From contig NC_088790.1 of NCBI RefSeq assembly GCF_949628265.1, positions 32,492,545-32,556,544 on the forward strand: DNA of 64,000 bases, read 5' to 3'. This stretch comes from Cloeon dipterum (lineage: Eukaryota; Arthropoda; Insecta; Ephemeroptera; Baetidae). The stretch's first letter is position 1; each line of letters opens with the position of its first letter. Under the pieces are notes generated by a model, which was given only the letters and a program-made list of their open reading frames with translations, was not told the DNA's origin and did no database searches. Position numbers and translations under genes: made by a program. Shown piece after piece: positions 55,490 to 64,000 of this stretch.

Positions 55490-56115
55490 CTGGAAAATGA
55501 TTCAGTTGAAGCCAAAATTGAGCTAAGAAGCAGCGTAAATTTCGCAGTGTGCAATTTTTTACTGCATCAAACAATTCAAATAATCATCAATTGACGACCT
55601 GTACACCAAACGCCTTTTCCCGCCAAAAGAATCTCATGTTAAATGCCTTTTTTAAGACGCTATAGCATTCTGCTACCGATGTTTGGTGCCTAATTTTGCA
55701 GCTAAAGAGTTGATTCATCGATTTGTAATCGCAGAAATTCATCAAAAGTAGATTAAAAGCGATTAAAAAGATGGAAATCAGAAAATTCTTTGCTTGAAGA
55801 ATCGTCGACGCTGATTAGCTGACGCTACACGCTTGGTGGTTGCCAAGCAACAGCTTTCGTGTGTTGTGAATTGCGCGGGAGATGTTGACACGCGCGTTGT
55901 CAGCCAATCAGCGTCGAGGATTCTTCTAGCAAAGAATTCTTGACGACTTCCGTCTTTTTTCTCGCAATTAAATCGGTTTAATGCAACTTTTCATTGTTTC
56001 AGTGGTTATAAATCAATATACCAACTCTTTAGCTGCAATTAGACAGCAAACAATGCATGAATTCATCCCTTAGGATTCATTTGAAGCCAAAATTACCTAA
56101 GAAGCGGTGATTACT
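55490..56115. repeat. Composite repeat with R2 palindrome, copy 2
   Basis: GAAGCCAAAATTGAGCTAAG, CCTTTTCCCGCCAAAAGAAT and CTACCGATGTTTGGTGCCTA lead into an R2 palindrome (55699-56037) ending CCAACTCTTTAGCTGC. Then TTGAAGCCAAAATTACCTAA closes the outer element. It matches 43541-44120 in inverted order. Confidence 0.75.
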
Positions 56116-56130
56116 GAATTTTTACTGTAG

Positions 56131-56402
56131 TAAAAGGTCGTCTTTTAAAAAAGTGCAACGCAAACGTGCGAACTCTTTTTCCCACCAAAACAAATGAATG
56201 CGAGAGACCGTCAGTACAAATGTCTTCTTTGACAGATCCAGCCATCTCTGAGGCATGCGCACTTCTCGCATTCATTTGTTTTGGCGGGAAAAAAAGTTCG
56301 CACGTCACGCTGCTCTTTTTTAACGGAAAAACGTCCATTATACCTAACTCGACCCTCAGGAATCGATTGGTGAGCTCAGAATCTTCGTCAAAGACAATCT
56401 TT
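56131..56402. repeat. R1 palindromic repeat, copy 8 (5' truncated)
   Basis: The left terminus is missing; the copy starts at the CGTCTTTTAAAAAAGTGCA region, directly abutting the composite repeat before it. The right arm is complete (TTTTGGCGGGAAAAAAAG, CCTAACTCGACCCTCAGG, CTTCGTCAAAGACAATC). Confidence 0.8.
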
Positions 56403-56981
56403 AAATTAATTATCAATATTTCCACTGACATCGATTTTCTGACTCTATTCAAACTGGCAGAGTGTTGAGAATAAAAGCTCTTTGAGTTGCGTTGAATTTG
56501 TTCGCATGCATATATTTATATTTTATCATTTAAATGAAGCAGAAGGAGATTGCCGGCCATCAATTTGGGCCAATTTCTTGCGGCGCAGCTTTTTATTTTC
56601 GCTTTAATGTGCGCGAGTGCGGCCTTTCGCGTGTTTGATGCTTTCCCTCCAGAGCAGAGGCCCGCCATTTCTCCCCTGCATTTGCATATTTCGGCAGTTA
56701 AAAAAGCCGTCGCGTATAAAGAGAGCGCGCGTTAATTACTTTCGCGGCGCAGCAAGAAAACGACGGCCGCCGCGACGACTCGCGCGCGTTTTGTGCAAAC
56801 TTTTCGCAATCGATAGCCCATGCATAATGGAACAAAGTGGCCTATTCAATTCGGGCCAGCGTGTGAATCTCCTCAATTTTCGTTTCTTTCCGTCCGCACG
56901 GTGTTATTAGCAACGAAATGTTCAACTACAGGCGCAGCTGTCTCGTTTTTATAAAATTTAGGTCAGAATTAAAAAAATATT
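56403..56981. other. GC-rich non-coding island
   Basis: Unique GC-rich DNA (about 56470-56930) without a recognisable exon; ORFs here are short and overlapping. Confidence 0.4.
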
Positions 56982-57215
56982 TTTAGTTAGAGTGAACATA
57001 AATTAATGAACAAGGTGTCTAAAATGATCTACATTAAACGACCAACAACTTTGCCATGTTAACAAACTTCCTAGGTCAAAGGTCAAGGTCACTAAAATGT
57101 GGTAAAATATTTTAAGAAATTTCTGCACGTCGAAGGAAACAAAAATATCTATTTTTGAGATAGCCAAATTGTGCCTTATTTAATAAAAAATTACATGATG
57201 AAAAATGGTGTTGCA
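56982..57215. repeat. R8 dispersed repeat, copy 2
   Basis: GTTAGAGTGAACATAAATTA, ACTTTGCCATGTTAACAAAC, TAGGTCAAAGGTCAAGGTCA, TTGAGATAGCCAAATTGTGC, colinear with 41221-41480. Confidence 0.7.
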
Positions 57216-57399
57216 GTTTTTCCAGTATTTTGAAAAATTCGAAGTAGAAATTGGAAAAACGTGTTTTTTCGCCCGTAATTTATAATTTAATTGCATTTAA
57301 ACATTTTAGAATATTGTTAATGCATTATTAAGAGGGTTGGAATCATCCCTCAACCGCAGGGGATGATTTTTTCTTAATCAATTAAACAGATAATTTTTT

Positions 57400-57895
57400 A
57401 TTGCATCCAAAAATTAAAATAATCATCAATTATTGTCGTCCTGTACACCAAACGCCTTTTCCCGCCAAAAAGAATATCACGTTAAATGCGTCTTGTAAGA
57501 CGCTTGTCATTATTCTACCGATGTTTGGTGCCTAATTTTGAAGCTAAAGAGTTGATTCCTCGGTTTATAGTCACAGAAATTCTTTAAAAGTCGTTTAAAA
57601 CCGGGAAATAATCAAGAATTCTTTGCTGGAAGAATCCTGGACACTGATTGGCTGACGCAACACGCTCGTCAACAGCTGCCGCGGTTGCCTAACAACAGCT
57701 TGCGTGTGTTTTGAATTGCGCGGGTGATGTTGACATGCGCCTCGTCAGCCAATCAGCGTCAAGGATTCTTCCAGCAAAGAATTCTCGATGATTTCCGTCT
57801 TTTCTTTGGCAATTAAATCGGTTTAATGCAACTTTTCATTGTTTCTGTGGTTAAAAATCAATATAAAATCTCTTTAGCTGAAATTAGACAGTTTT
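57400..57895. repeat. Composite repeat with R2 palindrome, copy 3
   Basis: GTACACCAAACGCCTTTTCC, CTACCGATGTTTGGTGCCTA, then an R2 palindrome (57541-57883): GAAGCTAAAGAGTTGATTC, GACACTGATTGGCTGACGC, CGTCAGCCAATCAGCGTCAA, ATCTCTTTAGCTGAAATT. Confidence 0.75.
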
Positions 57896-58959
57896 ATTAA
57901 TTTTACGGTCGAAAATTTCCTCATCACAGATGTTGCGAAACAAATTTAAATTTTGCTCGTGCGGCGAGAAGAAAGGTCTTTGCTTTGCTTTGCGGATTCA
58001 TGAATAATTTGCTTGGTGTGTCGAGCGGCTGGAGTGTCGTTTGTTTTGGCCGGTGACACCGCAGCATTACGCTTTAATTAAGGCTTAATTAAGCGGCAAT
58101 CTTGAGATGCGCGCAGCTCATTTTGCTGCGTCGCCGTTGTCGTCGTCGTCGTTGCATAATGCATCACGTGCGGTTAATTAAAACGAGATAATTAAGCGCG
58201 CAGACATTAGGCCGGCTAGCGAAATATTATACATGCGGCATATTTTCTGCTCGTTATTACGTGCGAGGAAATTAACGCGCGTCGATTCGAATAAATTTGG
58301 CCAAAACCTCGAGGCGCCGAATTCCGGGAAAGTAGAGCCGAAAGGGGAGAAGAAAAACTGATTTTAATTCATAGTTTTGCTGAATCGATTGGTGTGCTCA
58401 AAACGTGGTCAAATTATACTGTCTGTTTAAATTAAATTAAATTCACTTTATTATTTTTCTTTATTTCACAACTAGGAAAAAACTCGAAACAATTCAAAAG
58501 TTCAAGAATTAATAAAATCCGTAATTGCAGGTAGTTAATATTTTTAAAAGAAGATTCCGTTCTAAAAGCGACCACTGAGTGGAAGGTGCGTTCATCATTC
58601 CTAGTAGAACACCAGATTCGTATGAGACCGAACACTGTTGATATATATGGTCTGGAATATGCTAAAGTCACCGGAAGAACTAGTGAAAAAGGCCCGAGTT
58701 GTCATTCATTAGCTTGTACATATAGATGTAATTCTTCCGGCGACACACTGTCTATTCATGCGACTAATCAACTTTTTGAAATTTCTCAACTACATTCTAA
58801 CTCCAAGGGAGAATAAATAGCAGTTTAAAAATTCTTTAAACATTAAAAACTGCGTCTGGATTATTTATTTTTTTTCTGCACAAATATCGAGTGTTTAATT
58901 TAATTTAATATTGTTTCTTAAGCCAAAATTACGATCTGTTTTGGCTCCCTCAGGCTAAA
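57896..58959. other. Non-coding DNA: GC-rich island and a lone R1 terminus
   Basis: The island 57950-58330 has TTAATTAA and TAATTAAG words and a CGTCGTCGTCGT run. At about 58381-58415 is an isolated R1-type right terminus (GAATCGATTGGTGTGCTC). The ORFs at 58432-58671 (-) and 58586-58816 (+) overlap and I could not match either to a known protein. Confidence 0.4.
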
Positions 58960-59310
58960 TTATCTTTTTTACAGTTTATTCCGTCAGTTTTGAAGCTGCG
59001 CAGTACATTTTTGCGCATCTTAAGCATGCGCAGTGTGTTCAAATCGCTTCCTCATCTCATTGAAAAGGCAAAACGCATCACTGCGCATGCGTGACCTAAA
59101 TTAAAACCTTGTGCGCAGTCGTAATTCTCACCGGGGGGCCAGATTGCGATCTGTGTTGGTTCCCGCCGGCTAAGAAGTCAAATTGGCATCGAAAAAGTAG
59201 AGACCAATCCTGTCGGCCAATCAGAAGCGTCAAAAAAGAGGCGTGCCGAGCTAATAATGTCAATCCCGCGTATTTCGTTACATTTCCATTAACAGATTTT
59301 ACACCTATCG
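58960..59310. repeat. R4 repeat, copy 3 (long form)
   Basis: GAAGCTGCGCAGTACATTT, CATCTTAAGCATGCGCAGTG, CACTGCGCATGCGTGACC, ATTGCGATCTGTGTTGGTTC, CGGCCAATCAGAAGCGTCAA, then GGCGTGCCGAGCTAATAAT. Confidence 0.78.
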
Positions 59311-61721
59311 TGACGACTGTTGAAGAAAAAACTCTTCGGTTCCAATTGGTATAACGAATATGCGTCTTTTTCGCGCCGCGAATATCTCATTTCGACTTTT
59401 CTTCAGCCTCATTTGGCAGCAAATCGGATGGCGCGGCGGCGTGAAATTAGGAAATAATTTATTCCGCTGGCGTTGCAATATTTTCGCGCGCTCTCTTAGG
59501 ACGCCGCCGGCTTCTTTTTACGTCGCGTGCGCGCTTCGGGGTCGATTTTTAGGAGGTTCTCTCTCGGAATAATTAATTCGCAGCCGGCTCGAATCATCAG
59601 ATTGGATTAAATGACCCACGTGAAGGGCCCGCCAGATTAATTCCAAAGGAACACAACTTTCTCTCTTTCTTACTTTCTTTCTTTGGGCGCGATTTATTTC
59701 TCTGGAAAAAGTCGCGACAAGTGCGGAATTACCAGGCTAAAATTACGTTGTTAACTTTTAATGTCGCCGTGTTTCCTCACAAAACGGATTTATCTTCCTG
59801 CTCCCTCCTTTTCCTGCCAAGCCTCATGGACACGTTTCCAGTTCCGGTTCTGAAAAGACGCAAGCTAGAGTTTCTTTTTAAAGTGGAATGATATTGCATG
59901 AAAAGTTTTAAGCCTAACCGACCAATTTTTTAGCAAAGGAAATTAATAATTACTCTCGGGTTGAGAAAAATTAAGAAAATTTAATTTTGAGAAGATAAAA
60001 AATAGCTCTTTTGAGTTTTGAAAGTTATTTTTTATTTTTTCAAAAGTTGCAGATTTTTTACAGGGGTGTGTGTTTGGCCTGATTTAAATTCAGCGGCTGA
60101 AAGTAGCGTCAAAAACTGCCTATTTTCAGAAAGCTGATTAAATTTCCAGTTTTTTCTATTTAGAAAATTTTTCTCATTTTTGCCCTTTTCGCACAAAATT
60201 GGTCTGAAAATTTCAAGTGGCCGTTGGAGAACTTTAAATTATTTTGGGAAAGAATAAAAATACCTAAACTCAAGTTAATTTATTTGAGAATCACATCAGA
60301 TAATTATTTTTCTGATAATGGAAACGAAATTAAAATGAGAATGGAGTGAAATCAAGGCCGCCATTTGTAACAAATGAGAATCGCCAGAAGAAAGTGCGTG
60401 CCACGCCCCCCTCTGTAGGTTTTTGCCAATTTTCTCCGAAATTTCCAGTGCTAGATTGTGTTTTCTCACGTGATTTGGAATCCTCTGATCGAGATCTATC
60501 TGACAGCATGAGTCTTTCTCTGTGGAAATGCAAAAATTGAGAAAAAATCACGATTACCAAATTCCGTTGCGAATTCTCCATTTAAAACAATGGTAACTTT
60601 GAGGCCGAATTTCTTCAAATTTCCACGGCTACCTATGAATTTTTTTAACTGTCCATGATCCTTAGGACCTAATCTGTGTGTGGGAGAGAATTTTGAGCGG
60701 AAATTCACTATCATATTCCTTTTTTATTTAATAAAACATATTTTTCTACGCGTGTCAATTCAATTTGGAATTTATTCATAACACTATTTACATTGGATTA
60801 ATGAAATTGGCTACATTGTCACCGCAGAGAGGAGCACGCGAACATTCGCAAATAAGCTAGGAAAAGTTTATCGCGGCGCAGTTGGACGTACGGCAAAGTT
60901 GCGTGCGCTCTCTTTCCTCTCTATATACATATACTCTGTGCTGCCATATTTTGCCGTCGGTGCGGAAATTTGCTTTGTTTGCAAGCGGCGGCGGCGGCGC
61001 TCGCTCGCTCGCTTTTTCCTTCCTTTGCACCTCGGCCGCATTTTTCATTATGTCTGCATGAATATTTCATCGTTTGCCGCTCATCACTATGTAAAAATGC
61101 TGCGCAGCAGCAATTTCGCCGCGGCGCTCGCGCGCGAATACACGACGAGCAGCTTTTTCTTTCCAAATATTGTGTGCGTTCGGCGCAAAACTTTTTAATA
61201 TTATTAAAAGTACTTAAATAAATTATGTCTTGGCGTTTTATTTTTACGCAGCTGCCTGGCGCGAGGCGAGGTGCAATTCCTGCCTGGCGGAAACAAAGTT
61301 TTCGTATAAAAAGAGCGCGCGCTTTTTATGGAAATGAAAGAGAGCCAGCAGAGCGGCGTGCGTGCAGTGCTAAAAACTCGTTACATTAATAGATTAAAAA
61401 GTGACGGCCGCATAAACACACACACCAGCCAGCCAGCCGTACTTTTAATACGTTTCAAGACCGAATTTGAATTATGACTCGCTGATAAGAGAGATTGCGA
61501 GGCAATAAAATATGCGAATAAATCCTGTTGGATGAGAAAAGCGTAAAAATAACGTGTTATCTGCAAACTCTGAAGTTCTGAACACGCAAAATGGATAGCT
61601 GCTTGAATTTGAAGCATTTTTTGGCAGTTTTTTATTTGGAAAACGATCCAACCTCTTAAATTATTTATTCTGTTTGTTCACGCAAAATGGCTTCAGCAGG
61701 ATGAATATTTTTGCTGTTACT
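59311..61721. other. Non-coding DNA: GC-rich islands and an R7 copy
   Basis: Islands at about 59340-59800 and 60760-61600. Between them an R7 repeat (about 59930-60200) and the mirrored GATCCTTAGGACCTAATCTG near 60657. ORFs near 60899-61221 are GC-driven (runs of CGGCGG) and lack domains. Confidence 0.42.
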
Positions 61722-62135
61722 TCTTACTAACAGCTGATTAGAGTGGTAATTGGCGAATGGACCGTTAGATGGCACGTCAGGCCAATGGAAATGTAAAAAA
61801 ATGCGTGGGAATTAAATTAATAGGCAGGCACGCCTCTTTTTCAACGCTTCTGATTGGTCGACTGGATTGGCCTCCATTATTTGGACGCTATTTTGAATTC
61901 TGACCGGCGGGAAAACCAACACAGATCGCAACCCGGACCCCCGGTGGGAATTACGGCTGCGCAGAAGGTTTTGATTTGGGTCACGCATGCGCAAGGATCA
62001 CTTTCAGCATTCCTGTTAGATTAAGAAGCGATTTGAACATGCTGCGCATGCTTAAGATGCTCATACGTTTACTGCGCAGCTTCAAATGGGCGAGCAACCA
62101 ACACAGATCGCAACCCGGAACCCGTTGCCCTTACA
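61722..62135. repeat. R4 repeat, copy 4 (reverse orientation, long form)
   Basis: Reverse-complement series: CCGTTAGATGGCACGTCAGG, GCACGCCTCTTTTTCAACGC, CTTCTGATTGGTCGACTGG, CGGCGGGAAAACCAACACAG, GGGTCACGCATGCGCAAGG, CTGCGCATGCTTAAGATGCT, then CAACACAGATCGCAACCCGG. Confidence 0.8.
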
Positions 62136-63842
62136 TACAACTAAATTCATCTGAATATTTTCAATCTTTAGAAATTTGGCGATGCCAGAAGCGATTATTC
62201 ACGTTTTATTATTCGTCGATTTCGTTGGCGGCGTCATTCGTCGCGAGTGACGGTACTAATAATAATAATAATCAGTCTCTCCTTGGCGAAAGCAGCTTTC
62301 GGATTTTCATAACGCGACGCTGACAAGACGCCACTTGAAAAGCAATTAGTGTGGCAATAATGTTTCATCCGCGCGCGCGGCACCACTCGTCGGAATCAAA
62401 CTCTCTCTCGAACCAACGAGCGATTCGTTTCACGCCCCGGAGGGCTGGAAAAATGCTCGAACGCGCGTCTCGGTGGCGGCTCGAGAGGCTAATTTCAAGC
62501 TGGAGAGCGGCATAAATTTGGGCCAAAATTTAATTAGATTATCAACGTCGTCGTTGTCGTCGCTCAGGTGCTGGCTCTGCGCGCCGAGCACCAACTTGCT
62601 CTCTCTCTCCGCGTGTTCAATTAATTTCGGCGACCGTGCGGCCACGAAGACGACGACGACGACGACACACTCGCCTCCCTAAGCCACCCGCTGGATCAAC
62701 CCAAAGACTTAAAGTCTCTTCTTGCACTAGAAAAGGGTAATTTAATTTAATTATTCTGGACTACATGGAAATTTTAAATTGATTTTTCCAGTATAAATGG
62801 TCAAAATAATTTCTTTTGATTTAATGCGTTATCAACAAATAATTTAACTAACATGAAATTATTTATTAGACAGAATCCAGACTTAAAATATTAAAAATCA
62901 GTGTCTAAAAATGAATCTCTATTTTTATCGATTTAATTCCCACCAATCATCGAATTTTTTCGATTTGAAAGAGGGTCAAGATCGAGATATTTGTCCGAAA
63001 CGAAAGAGAAAGGGCGGCGGCGGTGGCGGTGGCGGCGGGCAGCAAATTACGTGAGAGTGTTCGGGGGCGGCAGGAAGTGGGCGTCGGAGGCCGGAACAGC
63101 GCTGTGCCGGAGCAGAAAGGGCGAATTTGGCCGCTCTCCGAATCGACGCTGCGATCAAATCCGATTCCGCGCCGACTTTTGACGTTGCGATGCGATGAAT
63201 GAACGCGATGACGGACCACCGGCCCGCAGGAAAAGAAGCAGTCTTTTTGTCTTATTGATTCGCCCACTGCCGCCGCCGCCTCCGCCGCCGCCGCCCCCGG
63301 CACACTCTCATTATTTCCGTTTCGTGCTCTGCTCATCGTTGATCAAACACGCGTGCGCTGAAATTAATGTTGGAGCTCATTTTTTATTTGATTAAACAAG
63401 ACTGATTACATCCCCGAGTGCGGTAACCACCCTTTAAAGCCGGTTTTCATCCCCTAATCGCATGAAATCACAAAATGCAAGCAAGTTAAATTTCTACCTG
63501 GTTTGGTACGTTTGTTTAAGGGTTTAAAAGGGGTGGAAAAGCCGGAATTAGAACAACCCCTAAAGAAAATTAAACTGGGAAACGTGAAGGAATTAATTTC
63601 ATGTTTCTCGAGTAGGCGAAATATCGAAAAAATTACATTTTATGGGGTGTAAAATTCGTAGGGGTGAGTTAGGGGTTGGTTATGTGTTGCACTTTAACTA
63701 AAATACCTTCATACACATCCCCTGAAAATTTCGTAAGGATGTGACAACCCTTAAAGTTGCAGTGAGAAAGCAACCATACTGCCAAGAGGGCATATTTTCG
63801 AAAAATTTAATATATAATTTATTTAAATTAAATTTTAACCTT
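62136..63842. other. Non-coding DNA with GC-rich islands and triplet runs
   Basis: Islands at about 62190-62700 and 62960-63400. They carry triplet runs: TAA (62253-62270), ACG (62646-62665), GGCGGT (63015-63038) and CCGCCG (63269-63298). These runs create spurious long ORFs on both strands. After 63410 the DNA is AT-rich with GGGGT words. No gene called. Confidence 0.42.
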
Positions 63843-64000
63843 TAAACCATCTTTGACGAAGTTTTTGAGCACACCAATCGATTTCTGAGGCTTAAATTAG
63901 GTAAAATTGATGTTTTTCCCTCCAAAAAGTCCATCACAAACGTGCTGACTTTTTTCCCGCCTAAACAATTTGAACGTATTTACGAGAAGTGCGCATGCGT
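63843..64000. repeat. R1 palindromic repeat, copy 9 (cut by window end)
   Basis: TTTAAACCATCTTTGACGAA, ACACCAATCGATTTCTGAGG, TTTTTTCCCGCC and GTGCGCATGCGT: the left arm of an R1 palindrome that continues past the window edge. Confidence 0.85.

Noticed and set aside
58432-58816. Overlapping 76-79-codon ORFs, considered as a retrotransposon reverse-transcriptase remnant
   Set aside because: Neither strand yields recognisable reverse-transcriptase or endonuclease motifs in any frame.
62940-63395. 129-codon minus-strand and 66-codon plus-strand ORFs with Ala/Pro runs
   Set aside because: Open only because of GGC/CCG triplet runs; no domain or conserved feature visible.
1300-64000. Whether the R1/R2/R4 palindromes could be CRISPR arrays, tRNA clusters or microRNA genes
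   Set aside because: Copies are single and dispersed, not arrayed with spacers; no tRNA A/B boxes or cloverleaf seen. The long arms are typical of MITE or foldback elements rather than microRNA precursors.

Overview
The window is nuclear DNA of an arthropod, most likely an insect. It has GT-AG introns (mostly 50-700 bp), AT-rich non-coding DNA, GC-rich exons, a TATA plus TCAKTY-type Inr promoter, and arthropod/metazoan orthologues. I cannot assign the order from sequence alone.

Layout. 363-2699 (+): 3' part of a prominin gene. 2897-6054 (-): secreted IGFBP/Kazal/Ig protein (IGFBP7-like). 8261-12337 (-): sulfite oxidase, 10 exons. 13215-13934 (-): TM2D2. 14923-17723 (+): ankyrin protein built from a repeated four-ankyrin block. 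18263-23491 (+): mitochondrial trifunctional protein alpha (HADHA), 8 exons. 24370-31637 (+): golgin-97 with C-terminal GRIP domain. 32342-33680 (-): secreted Thr/Ala-rich repeat protein ending in one Kazal domain. 35185-36838 and 37813-39477 (+): a tandem pair of paralogues of a multi-zinc-module protein family that I do not recognise. From about 39.5 kb to the end I see only one plausible coding piece, a signal-peptide exon at 44835-44877. The rest alternates GC-rich unique islands with dispersed repeats, as in the regulatory landscape or long first intron of a developmental gene.

The first eight genes are mostly housekeeping or secretory genes with no common pathway (sulfite detoxification, fatty-acid beta-oxidation, Golgi tethering). 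They look like ordinary compact gene neighbours, and most mobile repeats sit in introns or intergenic DNA. The zinc pair differs: the whole unit (promoter, 5' UTR intron, coding exons, 3' flank) is duplicated, part of it is almost identical between copies, and the zinc-module exon differs almost only by amino-acid-replacing changes.

At least eight dispersed repeat families are visible. Several are near-complete palindromes whose arms carry mirrored matches to well-known promoter motifs: E2F-like, NRF-1-like, CCAAT, GTCACGTGAC E-box and CTCF-like sites. All coordinates and spliced lengths were worked out by eye from splice consensus and reading phase; nothing was checked against transcripts or databases.
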